From contig CAJUCW010000002.1 in assembly GCA_910585275.1 (NCBI GenBank), positions 62,001 to 126,000 of the forward strand: a stretch of DNA of 64,000 nt. The letters run 5' to 3'. This document shows, piece after piece, positions 56,586-64,000 of this stretch; within the stretch, counting starts at the first letter, position 1, and each line of letters begins with the position of its first letter. The position numbers were made by a program, and so were the translations under genes. The notes beneath the pieces were generated by a model that saw only the letters and a list, made by a program, of their open reading frames with translations, was not told the DNA's origin and searched no databases. This DNA comes from an uncultured Muribaculaceae bacterium. GTDB lineage: Bacteria; Bacteroidota; Bacteroidia; Bacteroidales; Muribaculaceae.

Positions 56586-58148
56586 TTATCCGGCCTGGAT
56601 AATCCAGTCGGTGAGATTGCGGTTTTTTGTAGAAAAACTGGCGCCTATGAGCAATATTTTGCGTTTACCGGCTTCATGGCCGACTGCATATCCGCGGTCT
56701 TTTATCTGTTTTAGTGCCTCTCCGGAGGTTGAGTTGATTTTGAATTCAAAAATATAGAGATAATTGTTGGTTTCAATAATCATGTCGCAACGTCCTTGCG
56801 AGCTATGTATCTCCGAATGGGTGCGGAATCCACACATCTTTGCCACTATAACCATCATATTGCGGAAATGAACCTCTTTGTTAGGTTCGTGGTCGGATTC
56901 AATAGAGGCAAATAGACTTTTCAGCCCCACCATGAACCCTTGCGCGTCTCCCTTCTCTACTTCATCTATGAATAGATTGATATCAAAAATGCTGTTGCCT
57001 GATTTTCTGACAATATAATAGCGCGAAAGAGAATCCCAAAAGCCTTTGCGGACTTCTTCATTCGGAAAACCGAGAACGTATTGTTTTGTTATAGGTAGCC
57101 ACCCTTTTATGGTAAGATAGCCTGACTGAAAGAGCATAGGCACAATATCCAAGTCCGGGTCTGCCATATCTGTTAGCTGCGATTTTGTGCGTCTCGTACC
57201 CTCAAGGTCTTCAAGGGGGTACGCGTTTTTGCGCAATAATGTAGGAATATATGACGGTGTGCCGGTACTGAACCAGTAATCTGAAACATTTGATTCATCA
57301 AACGCGCTGATCATACTGAAGGGATTATAGACATCCTCTTGCAGTTTTATACTGAAATGATATCCGTCGTAATTGGCCTTTATTATTGAGCGGGTCTTCT
57401 CCAGGGTGATGCCGTTGTCTTCGGCGAATGTTGCCAAAGAGGATTGGAAATTATCAGACAATTCTTTCTCGGTAATTCCGCAAATTGCGTTGAATTTCGG
57501 GAGGAGCGATATGTCTTTCATGTTGTTAAGTCCGCTGAAAATAGACACATGCGCGAACTTTGTGACGCCTGTAATGAGCACAAATCTGATATATGGGTCG
57601 CATTCCTTCAGCACCGAGTAGAATCCTTGCAGTTTCAAACGCATTCTTTCGTGTCGGTCTTGCTCATGAAGGCTGCCCAAAAGAGGTTTGTCGTATTCAT
57701 CGATAAGCACCACAACCTTTTGTCCGGTTTTATCGGCCGCCCGTCTGATTACACCACGGAATCTGCTCGAAATGGTGTCTTCCGCTTGGCTGGGTTTGCC
57801 GTAAACCGATTCCATCTCCGTGATGAGAAGATTGAGCCGTTTATCGAGATTAATATCCATGCTATAGTCTTCGGCACTGAAATCCAAATGAATTACGGGA
57901 TATTCAGTCCAGTCGTTTTCAAATTTTTCTATGGCAAGACCTTGGAAAAGCTCGCGTTGTCCGCGGAAGTATGCATCCAATGTGGAGACAAATAGGCTTT
58001 TTCCGAAGCGTCGCGGCCTACTCATAAACACATACTTGTAGCTGTTTGCCAGATTCCAGACATATTCGGTCTTATCAACATAGATATAACCTTCCTTGCG
58101 GATTTCGCTGAACGTCTGTATGCCGATAGGATACTTTATGGATGCCAT
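56586..58148 (-). CDS. AAA-ATPase-like / PD-(D/E)XK protein (DUF1703 type)
   Basis: 520 residues. The N-terminal AAA-like part starts IKYPIGIQTFSEIRKEGYIYVDKT, with a P-loop variant SRPRRFGKSLFVSTL (about 43-57) and Walker B VVLIDEYDKPLL. The C-terminal PD-(D/E)XK nuclease-like domain has CDMIIETNNYLYIFEFKI. Many copies of this family occur in Bacteroidetes genomes. The biological role is unknown; links to mobile DNA have been suggested. It stands alone, opposite to the neighbouring susD, next to a decayed rhamnosidase. Confidence 0.87.
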   Translation of the reverse strand: MASIKYPIGIQTFSEIRKEGYIYVDKTEYVWNLANSYKYVFMSRPRRFGKSLFVSTLDAYFRGQRELFQGLAIEKFENDWTEYPVIHLDFSAEDYSMDINLDKRLNLLITEMESVYGKPSQAEDTISSRFRGVIRRAADKTGQKVVVLIDEYDKPLLGSLHEQDRHERMRLKLQGFYSVLKECDPYIRFVLITGVTKFAHVSIFSGLNNMKDISLLPKFNAICGITEKELSDNFQSSLATFAEDNGITLEKTRSIIKANYDGYHFSIKLQEDVYNPFSMISAFDESNVSDYWFSTGTPSYIPTLLRKNAYPLEDLEGTRRTKSQLTDMADPDLDIVPMLFQSGYLTIKGWLPITKQYVLGFPNEEVRKGFWDSLSRYYIVRKSGNSIFDINLFIDEVEKGDAQGFMVGLKSLFASIESDHEPNKEVHFRNMMVIVAKMCGFRTHSEIHSSQGRCDMIIETNNYLYIFEFKINSTSGEALKQIKDRGYAVGHEAGKRKILLIGASFSTKNRNLTDWIIQAG

Positions 58149-58174
58149 TTTATTTTCCTTTGGGTATTACAAAG

Positions 58175-58206
58175 CAAAAATAGTGAATTATATTTTATTA
58201 TCCAAA
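58175..58206 (-). promoter_or_regulatory. Consensus promoter of the AAA-ATPase-like gene
   Basis: Reverse strand TTTG (58203-58206), 20 nt, TATTTTTG (58175-58182): a perfect match, with about 20 nt of leader before ATG 58148. Confidence 0.8.
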
Positions 58207-58224
58207 TTTAAGAAATTCGTTCCG

Positions 58225-58256
58225 CTTGTGTCTTATTGTGATTTTTGTTAATTTTG
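58225..58256 (+). promoter_or_regulatory. Promoter-like sequence facing the rhamnosidase remnant
   Basis: CTTG (58225-58228), 20 nt, TAATTTTG (58249-58256): one mismatch. It ends 8 bp before the open frame of the remnant, back to back with the AAA-ATPase promoter. Confidence 0.5.
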
Positions 58257-58264
58257 CTTAGTAA

Positions 58265-58582
58265 TCTTTTAACCATTATTCGTTCGGTTCGGTAGGCAAT
58301 TGGCTGCTGACCTGTTCGCTGGGCATAAACGTACTGTCCGACGGCTCAATTATGGTTACTCCCCAACCCGATGTGACAGGTTCGCTCACCTATGCGTCAG
58401 GTTGGCTCGACACTCCCCGGGGACGTGTAGAATCGTCGTGGCGGCTTAAAAATGGCAAAGTGGAATACGAAATCACTCTCCCTGAAGGCATTCCGGCTAC
58501 TTTCCATGCCTACAAATCCTCTAAGAAAGCATCTCGGGTAATACGTAGTCTTCGACCTGGAAAGAACCGTTTCGTATTATGA
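58265..58582 (+). pseudogene. 3' remnant of a GH78 alpha-L-rhamnosidase
   Basis: Read in the frame of the ATG at 58352, but from just after the stop at 58262, the translation is SFNHYSFGSVGNWLL... then GINVLSDGSIMVTPQP and SLTYASGWLDTPRGRVESSW. This equals the end of GH78 enzymes (NHY.FG.VG.W, then the C-terminal beta domain with PQP, S.DTP.G.V.SSW). The N-terminal part, about 600 or more residues including the catalytic acids, is missing. An internal ATG at 58352 could give a 76-residue peptide, but it is not a functional enzyme. Confidence 0.8.
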
Positions 58583-58590
58583 AAAAGAAA

Positions 58591-58642
58591 GACAGCCTAT
58601 GTAATCCTTTTCCGGCTTACAGTCGAGGATACATAGGCTGTC
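58591..58642 (+). repeat. Long inverted repeat after the GH78 remnant
   Basis: The arms 58591-58607 and 58627-58642 (core GACAGCCTATGTA / TACATAGGCTGTC) pair over 16 bp with a one-base bulge and a 19-nt loop, starting 8 bp after the remnant's stop codon. No T tract follows. Confidence 0.7.
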
Positions 58643-58788
58643 CGAGGGTTGAACCTGTATTTGCTGGGTGCCACTGATGTCAGAAAGGAGGGCGGAAAGA
58701 TTGCCGTTCTTGCCGTAGCCTTATGGCTCATGGTCAGCAATCGAAAAGATGAAGTAGTTACAATAAGATATTGTGTATAATCCCACAT

Positions 58789-58827
58789 AAAACCGAGAGG
58801 ATGAAGCTTTGTCCTCTCGGTTTTTTT
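58789..58827 (+). terminator. Bidirectional terminator
   Basis: 13-bp stem 58789-58801 / 58812-58824 with a 10-nt loop, A-rich on the left and seven Ts on the right. It separates the GH78 remnant from the leftward lipoprotein gene. The preceding stretch 58643-58788 shows no recognisable gene. Confidence 0.8.
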
Positions 58828-58852
58828 GTAAGATATTCTTGAAAGGTTGTTG

Positions 58853-59806
58853 TCAGTTATTGCTGTTTAAAACGGCATGGCGGAAAAGTTTGTCTGATGG
58901 GTCGCGATAAACAATATTATGCTCGACCTTATTGTTTGAGAGCTGGAATTCGATAGCGGCAGCCTTGCCTGACATGTGATCAAATGTAGCAGTCCAGAAA
59001 CATGTTTTGGCTGCCGGACCATCTGAAATCCGGAATTGAATTGACTTGCCGTTTTTACCTGTTACAATTACGTAAGCATACATGCCATCTGTTTTGACTT
59101 GCGTTGTGCAATTATTAAACAAATCTTCATATTCTGCAACGGTTGGTGTGCGACGTTCACCATAATATGTTGAATTGAAATCACCGCCATACATTGCGGG
59201 ATCCCACTGAGTGCCCGATATGTCGGAGGGTGCGCTGTCAATAGAATTCAGAAGGCTTTGCATTGTCCAATAGCCGGTTTCTTGTTCACCTATATCATAA
59301 AAATCATCTGTACACCACTTAACGGAAAGCCCGAGATCGGTAAAGGGACGCAATGTGCCTAACAGTGTTGGCTTGGAGACGTAATCATACCATTCGGAAG
59401 TGTAATCAGCTGTGGCAACTCGGATACGTGCTTCGCAACGAAGAGATACATTGTCGTGGTTAAAGCCTTCCTCAGAAACGGTTATTTGATAAGATCCGTA
59501 TTGACCATCATTTGGATTTAAATATAGGGTTTGGGGTAAATATCCTATTTCTTGACCTGTATTGCTGTCCGTAAAAATAAGATACAATGTGTTATCTTCA
59601 ATCTCAATATTTTCAGCATCGTTTTCCGACCATGACCCGATGCCGACATCGAAAACATAATAGTTGTTGAAGTGTCTGAACCCGTAAAATTCAACAGAAA
59701 AATTCACAGATGAATTCATCTCGAGTTTTTCATCATCGCATGAGGTGGACATCATCATGACAATTACGACACATAAGGCTGATATAAATATATTTATAGT
59801 CTTCAT
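58853..59806 (-). CDS. FISUMP-like lipoprotein
   Basis: 317 residues from ATG 59806 (MKTINIFIS); an ATG nine bases upstream adds MII. Signal peptide with lipobox STSC, then DDEK. Residues about 30-160 form an Ig-like beta domain (SVNFSVEFYGFRHFNNYYVFDVGIG). Residues about 170-310 resemble the FISUMP/Fib_succ_major domain: DLGLSVKWCTDDF, GTQWDPAMYGG, RRTPTVAEYEDLFNNCT and VTGKNGKSIQF. The domain is common in secreted Bacteroidetes proteins of unknown function. It is 12 nt after the barrel gene and probably co-transcribed with it. Confidence 0.75.
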   Translation of the reverse strand: MKTINIFISALCVVIVMMMSTSCDDEKLEMNSSVNFSVEFYGFRHFNNYYVFDVGIGSWSENDAENIEIEDNTLYLIFTDSNTGQEIGYLPQTLYLNPNDGQYGSYQITVSEEGFNHDNVSLRCEARIRVATADYTSEWYDYVSKPTLLGTLRPFTDLGLSVKWCTDDFYDIGEQETGYWTMQSLLNSIDSAPSDISGTQWDPAMYGGDFNSTYYGERRTPTVAEYEDLFNNCTTQVKTDGMYAYVIVTGKNGKSIQFRISDGPAAKTCFWTATFDHMSGKAAAIEFQLSNNKVEHNIVYRDPSDKLFRHAVLNSNN

Positions 59807-59818
59807 TATTATCATTGT

Positions 59819-60409
59819 TTAAAATTTATAACCTAATCTTATACCGAACATTCCATAATGTTTGCCGTGGTATTCATGCTTTGAAAGAGCATACTGGGCA
59901 TCCCATATCAGACCCGCTGATATGTGGTTGCCGAAGTTGAAACCTACTCCGACTTCGTATGGAACAGACATCGTACTATTGTCGAGAAACGTGCCAAGTC
60001 CGATATTGGCATTTGCATATAAACTTGTTGACCCCGATATCTCACGAGAGGTATAGCGGATGCCCGGTTTAATGTTTAGCGCCATAGTTTTTGTGAAATC
60101 TGTAGTGTTTGCAACGGCTTGGAGTTTAACTTCAAATGCAAAGTGAATTGAAGTAGCCCAGCGATAGCCGACACCAATGGAAAGACCAGCACCTCCGGTT
60201 TTTTCAATTTTACGGTAAAGATCAATAACTGCATCGTTATTGTCCGAGCCCGGATGGAAATCGCTGACTATTGTGCCTGACTGAACAGGACTGTTTCCGA
60301 CTGTTGCACCCCCGGCTAATTCGATGAATGAGCCTGATCTATTGGCATTTTGAGCATAAAGACCCTCGCAAAGCAACAGAGTGCATAGAATAAAAAATAA
60401 TCTCTTCAT
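59819..60409 (-). CDS. Small outer-membrane beta-barrel protein
   Basis: 196 residues. Signal peptide (about 1-19, ends LYAQ). Mature part alternates Gly/aromatic strands (FIELAGGATVG, GLSIGVGYRWA, YANANIGLGTF, VGVGFNFGNHISAGLIWDAQYA) and ends in GMFGIRLGYKF, a barrel end with terminal Phe. It is probably an eight-stranded barrel of the OmpX/OprG size class. Function unknown. It is the first gene of a pair with the FISUMP-like lipoprotein. Confidence 0.78.
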   Translation of the reverse strand: MKRLFFILCTLLLCEGLYAQNANRSGSFIELAGGATVGNSPVQSGTIVSDFHPGSDNNDAVIDLYRKIEKTGGAGLSIGVGYRWATSIHFAFEVKLQAVANTTDFTKTMALNIKPGIRYTSREISGSTSLYANANIGLGTFLDNSTMSVPYEVGVGFNFGNHISAGLIWDAQYALSKHEYHGKHYGMFGIRLGYKF

Positions 60410-60479
60410 AATTGTTGGATATGGGGATAAATGATTGTTTGAAATATATGGACCGATTAAGTAGCTGATTAAAAGTAGT

Positions 60480-60520
60480 TATATGTTTACTTTTTTCTTA
60501 ACTCTACTGGCAAACATATA
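60480..60520. repeat. 9-bp inverted repeat between LRR-caspase and barrel genes
   Basis: TATATGTTT (60480-60488) and AAACATATA (60512-60520) pair perfectly with 23 bp between. The right arm overlaps TATGTTTG, a -7-like element (reverse strand 60511-60518) for the barrel gene, so it could be an operator. Confidence 0.45.
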
Positions 60521-60548
60521 CCCACTTGTCTCACGGGGGCTTGCCAAA

Positions 60549-62069
60549 TTATTCGGCAAGTTTCCAATCTTTCCATACTGTGCTTATTTTTGTAGAAATG
60601 TTGGTATTTGGGGTCTGTTTCTTTTGGTTTTTTGCAACAGATGTGCGACCCACCATTTGAGAAAGATAGTCTGATAGTTCGCCAAGAGTTATGACTCCTG
60701 ACTTCTCTTTCAAAATTTTAAGCAGATAGTATGTGAAAAGCCCGTGACCCTGTTGTTGATACGGCCAGGCTGTTTCATCGCCGGAAGTCGCTGTAAAGAC
60801 AACCATATTGCCTTTGGGAGCATTGGGCTTTGGTTTGAGGGTAACACCTCGCTGTCCATACTGAAGCACCTCGTTCTGACGGGTAGAACCGCTGAAACAA
60901 GCGTCAAGGAAGACGACAACCGATTTCGACTTCAACTCACCAAGTTGGGCGTAAAGGTCGCTCAAGGGCATGCATACATCTTTAGAGACCTTGAATGCGT
61001 CTGTAGGTATCAGGAAACCTTCCCGACTTGATTCGTCGGGCGCGCCGTGGCCGGAGTAATAAAAGATTATGTTGCAGTCTCCGTTGAAAGCGTCGTCAAT
61101 CTGTTTCAAATCATATAGGGCTTCTAGCATCCTTCCATAAGTGGCGTTTTCGTAATAGCGCACATTTTCATCAGGTAGCCCAAGTGTTTTTTTGCAATAT
61201 TCGGCGAAGTATGAACCGTCGCGTTTTGCAAAGGGCACGTTGGAGATGCGGTCATAGTTTTCATTGGCGAATATAAAGGCAAAGCATGACTCCTTGCAGG
61301 GCTGAATCGTGGGGATGTTGATATCTACATCCGAACTTATCTGAACGGGTTCAACCGGCTGTTCTGGAGCGGTGGCTACGGCTTGAACGGCGGTTACAAC
61401 TGAAGAGGCATTCAGCTTTTTTAATGCCTCGGCTTCTTCTTCCTTATGTTTCCAGTAAGTTTCGACAATGTTTGGATCGAGTCCGAAACGTTGGCTTGTC
61501 GAAGCGTTAAGGTAGTTTGGCAGAGAGGAGACGGCTGTCATATACTGACATCCTTCGAACGTGCCTACGCCGAGCGACTGAAGTGTTTCAGGAAGACCAA
61601 TTGAAACAAGACCTGTACATCCCTTAAATGCGCGTTCTCCTATTGTCTTAAGACTGTAAGGATAATTTATGGCAGTAATATTGATACAATTTTCAAACGC
61701 ATTGTTTTCTATGTGTTCAAGGCCTTGATATAATTCAATTTGGGTCAGCGTCTTGCAGTCGGCAAATGCCCTTTCTCCAATAGATTTGAGGCTACGGGGC
61801 AGTTTGACGCTATAGAGATTCTTACAACCGGAGAACGCTTCTTTGCCGATGCGTACCACACCATCTGTGATTACAACACTTTTTACCAGATCAGCACGCC
61901 ATGGCTGACTGTTTCTGGCCATATTCTTGATTTCTCCTGTTCCGGTGATGGTAAGAACCCCATCGGATGTCATATCCCATTTCACGTTATCTCCGCATTT
62001 ACCACCCAAAGCATTTGCACATAAATATGTCAGTAGAAACAAAGCGAAAGTTGCAAAGTATTTCAGCAT
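60549..62069 (-). CDS. Exported leucine-rich-repeat / caspase-like (C14) fusion protein
   Basis: 506 residues. Signal peptide about 1-20. Residues about 25-190 are BspA-type LRR_5 repeats (IGKEAFSGCKNLYSVKLP, IGERAFADCKTLTQIEL, IGERAFKGCTGLVSIGLP). A linker (about 200-250, Glu/Ala/Pro-rich) leads to a caspase-like domain (about 258-480) with the His341 motif YYSGHG and the Cys391 motif FLDACFSGS, so the His/Cys dyad is intact. C14 peptidases cut after basic or acidic residues. The signal peptide puts it outside the cytoplasm. The C-terminus is not a T9SS domain. A hairpin covers the stop codon (around 60540-60560). Confidence 0.88.
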   Translation of the reverse strand: MLKYFATFALFLLTYLCANALGGKCGDNVKWDMTSDGVLTITGTGEIKNMARNSQPWRADLVKSVVITDGVVRIGKEAFSGCKNLYSVKLPRSLKSIGERAFADCKTLTQIELYQGLEHIENNAFENCINITAINYPYSLKTIGERAFKGCTGLVSIGLPETLQSLGVGTFEGCQYMTAVSSLPNYLNASTSQRFGLDPNIVETYWKHKEEEAEALKKLNASSVVTAVQAVATAPEQPVEPVQISSDVDINIPTIQPCKESCFAFIFANENYDRISNVPFAKRDGSYFAEYCKKTLGLPDENVRYYENATYGRMLEALYDLKQIDDAFNGDCNIIFYYSGHGAPDESSREGFLIPTDAFKVSKDVCMPLSDLYAQLGELKSKSVVVFLDACFSGSTRQNEVLQYGQRGVTLKPKPNAPKGNMVVFTATSGDETAWPYQQQGHGLFTYYLLKILKEKSGVITLGELSDYLSQMVGRTSVAKNQKKQTPNTNISTKISTVWKDWKLAE

Positions 62070-62171
62070 ATATGATATTTTGTTAGGTTAGAACACATTC
62101 CATAATAATATTCGCCTCTACAACTGCGACATTTAATTAACACTCACTTAATTATACGCCGCAGTCAGAAT

Positions 62172-62226
62172 ATGAACCAATGATATTGCTTAGATGAATC
62201 CATTCTATGCAACATCATTGGTTCAT
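62172..62226. repeat. 18-bp inverted repeat between secreted protein and LRR-caspase genes
   Basis: Arms 62172-62189 and 62209-62226 (core ATGAACCAATGAT / ATCATTGGTTCAT) match at 17 of 18 positions with a 19-nt loop. It lies just after the stop of the large secreted protein gene. Without a T tract it may act as an mRNA 3' end or stabiliser. Confidence 0.7.
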
Positions 62227-62241
62227 TATAATTACATCACG

Positions 62242-64000
62242 CTATTTTATAAATATTTTCTTAGCTTTTCCGTTGACAACAACTATGAGTACGGATGAAG
62301 CCGCCGGACGATAGCTGAAGACTTCTTCGGAGAGCAGACCGCTGTATAGAAGGGTCGCGGAAGACGAGTATATACGGACGGGCAATCCTGCTTCGCCTCT
62401 TATGTGAAGTTGTCCGTTTTCAGCCCAGACAGATGTGGCGTCATTGTCTTGGATATCATTTACGCCTGCACCGCCGTTTTTAACTAATCCTCTTACAGCT
62501 ATGCTTTTGATTTCCCAAGTGCCTGCTAAAGAGGAAGTGCTGGTATATCGGAATCCGATTTTGATTACTTTGCCGGCATAAGCACTCAGATCAATTTTAC
62601 CGGAATTATTGAAATCCCATTTATTTCCTGCCGGCCAAACCACATTTGAGTTTAGGTTATCGGTGTTCTCGTCGCAGAAGATAAGAACCGAAAAGCAGTC
62701 GGTGGGATTTGGAACAAAGTTTACAGCATGTTCGAAATCGAAGTCGGCGGATGTGCATTGGCTGAGATTAATTTCGGGCGTGAGAAGAGTGCAGTCGCTG
62801 GCGTGGTTGACGTTATTTATATAAGCAGTACCTTTCCAACCATATTTGTCTGTGAGAGTCCAGACATCAACGGATGTTTCGGGTGCTAAGTCGGCAACCT
62901 GAGTGATGTTCCCATCTGATTCAAGGAAATTAACCGAGTATATTTCAGCATATTCACCCGGATTGTCAGATGAACTGTCGGTTACTGTTACGGAGCATTT
63001 GGCTGAAATTTCCGGGTTTTCGTCTGACGAAGCTGTAATTACTGCAAAACCCTTGGCAATAGCTGTGACAAGACCTTTTTCATCGACGGTAGCAATATTG
63101 TCGTCAGACGACTTCCAGTTGACTTTGCGGTTATCGGCATCGGCGGGGAGAACAGTGGCGATGAGTGTAACAGTTTCTCCTGCTTCTAATGAAAGTTCGC
63201 TTTCACCAAAAGTGATGTTCTCTACGGCTATGTGCGACGGCTCGTCAAAATTCTCGTTTATAGGAAAGATTGCGTAATCTTCCCACTCAGGCGCAGTTTT
63301 ATAATCCTCCACCGCGTCGGCAGGCACATATATCTTGGTTGAGAGAGGCATGTTCAGATATATTTCTATTACCGGAGGCTCGGTTGCGTAAACGGTTAGT
63401 GTTGTCAGTCCGCTTGCGTTGATTACTCCGATGCCTTTGATGGTTTCAGGGAGTGTCAGCTCTTTCAGCGTTTCAGGCAGGGAGAGATATGCATTGGTCA
63501 CAGGGTAGGAGAATCCTTCAATATCAGCAGCCGTATTGCCAATAGTAAGATTATCTTCAGTGAGATTATAGTCGCCAAGGCCACATGAAACAGTATTCAG
63601 GTCGGGTCCTGCTGTGTAACTGAGGCCATCCTGTCCTATAAAACTGTATCGATTGATTGGATATACATCCAATGTGTAATCATAATCGACTCCTCCATAG
63701 GAGGCTGTGAGTGTGGTAGAGACATACTCGCTTTTTTCTATGTTTACAGTAACCTCACCATTTTCGCTAACCGGAAGTTCTGTAGGATTGGATGAACGCC
63801 ATGTCACTCCTTCTTCAACCATCGCCAGACCATGACGCAGACGAGCCTGCCATCGTTGGCCGGCATGCAGTGCCGGGATTTCTTCGATTGATATGCGATT
63901 GTCAGTAACGTTTACCTTTGCGGATGCCGTTAGCCCGTTGGCGGTCTTTACGGTTATTTCTGCTTCACCTTCACTCAGACCGCTGACTACTCCATCTCTA
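62242..64000 (-). CDS. Large secreted Big_2 / LRR protein with T9SS-like C-terminus, N-terminus beyond the window
   Basis: The frame is open from 62242 to the right edge (586 codons), so the in-frame ATG at 63822 is internal. Reading from the edge: the end of one Big_2 Ig domain (VVSGLSEGEAEITVK), a region ending in an LRR_5-like cap (STKIYVPADAVEDYKTAPEW), a second full Big_2 domain (about 63000-63240, ITFGESELSLEAGETVTLIA), a jelly-roll domain of the choice-of-anchor J type (about 62500-62950), and a C-terminal domain ENGQLHIRGEAGLPVRIYS ending GKAKKIFIK, typical of type IX secretion sorting. It should be displayed on the cell surface. Confidence 0.83.
   Translation of the reverse strand, partial: RDGVVSGLSEGEAEITVKTANGLTASAKVNVTDNRISIEEIPALHAGQRWQARLRHGLAMVEEGVTWRSSNPTELPVSENGEVTVNIEKSEYVSTTLTASYGGVDYDYTLDVYPINRYSFIGQDGLSYTAGPDLNTVSCGLGDYNLTEDNLTIGNTAADIEGFSYPVTNAYLSLPETLKELTLPETIKGIGVINASGLTTLTVYATEPPVIEIYLNMPLSTKIYVPADAVEDYKTAPEWEDYAIFPINENFDEPSHIAVENITFGESELSLEAGETVTLIATVLPADADNRKVNWKSSDDNIATVDEKGLVTAIAKGFAVITASSDENPEISAKCSVTVTDSSSDNPGEYAEIYSVNFLESDGNITQVADLAPETSVDVWTLTDKYGWKGTAYINNVNHASDCTLLTPEINLSQCTSADFDFEHAVNFVPNPTDCFSVLIFCDENTDNLNSNVVWPAGNKWDFNNSGKIDLSAYAGKVIKIGFRYTSTSSLAGTWEIKSIAVRGLVKNGGAGVNDIQDNDATSVWAENGQLHIRGEAGLPVRIYSSSATLLYSGLLSEEVFSYRPAASSVLIVVVNGKAKKIFIK

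Noticed and set aside
58597..58788. 63-codon reverse frame and a forward frame between the GH78 remnant and the terminator
   Set aside because: No recognisable similarity; it crosses a long inverted repeat. Possibly debris of a lost gene, but not supportable.
63820..63822. ATG at 63822 as the start of the secreted protein
   Set aside because: The frame stays open to the window edge and upstream codons form the end of a Big_2 domain, so the ATG is internal.

Overview
The window looks like the chromosome of a Bacteroidales bacterium, most likely a gut Muribaculaceae or Bacteroides relative (inference). The reasons are a SusC/SusD pair, a GH57/glycogen synthase/GH133 glycogen operon, proteins of the DUF4492 and DUF4494 families known mostly from Bacteroidetes, a T9SS-like C-terminal domain, near absence of Shine-Dalgarno sequences, and many promoters of the Bacteroidetes form TTTG-N20-TAnnTTTG. 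No CRISPR array, intact insertion sequence or prophage is visible.

Left part (1-32 kb) is mostly housekeeping. A leftward glycogen operon (1-3896) has a perfect consensus promoter. It is followed by a YihY/BrkB membrane protein, RNase P RNA (rnpB), a cytidylate-kinase-like protein, a cyclophilin, a DUF349 coiled-coil protein, serB, a patatin-type surface protein, apbE, a DJ-1 protein, a YigZ protein, a HAD phosphatase, HU, a 29-codon basic microprotein, RNase G, folC with two half-size chromate transporters, a DUF4492-cydA-cydB oxidase operon, DUF4494-yggS, an MFS sugar transporter, a membrane polyferredoxin with an exported Fe-S aldo/keto reductase, and an RluA-type pseudouridine synthase.

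Middle part (32-44 kb) holds the initiator tRNA-fMet with its own consensus promoter and terminator, a TetR - ketoacyl synthase III - fabG - ispD - recG - DEAD-box helicase series, and the large pyruvate:ferredoxin oxidoreductase gene.

The accessory part starts at 43.8 kb. A divergent AraC regulator faces a rightward locus: aldo/keto reductase, amidohydrolase, FucP-like permease, zinc alcohol dehydrogenase, RhaM-type mutarotase, GH29 alpha-L-fucosidase, SusC, SusD. Together these read as capture and release of fucose at the surface, import, then oxidation of the free sugar to a lactone and acid rather than the isomerase/kinase route. The dehydratase and aldolase steps are not in the window. 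Next come an AAA-ATPase/PD-(D/E)XK gene of the DUF1703 type and a decayed 3' piece of a GH78 alpha-L-rhamnosidase, so this polysaccharide locus seems to have been rearranged.

The right end (58.8-64 kb) codes leftward for cell-envelope proteins: a FISUMP-like lipoprotein, a small outer-membrane barrel, an exported leucine-rich-repeat/caspase fusion with an intact His/Cys dyad, and the C-terminal part of a large secreted Big_2 adhesin-like protein cut by the window edge. The LRR-caspase group and the oxidative fucose locus are the most interesting parts.
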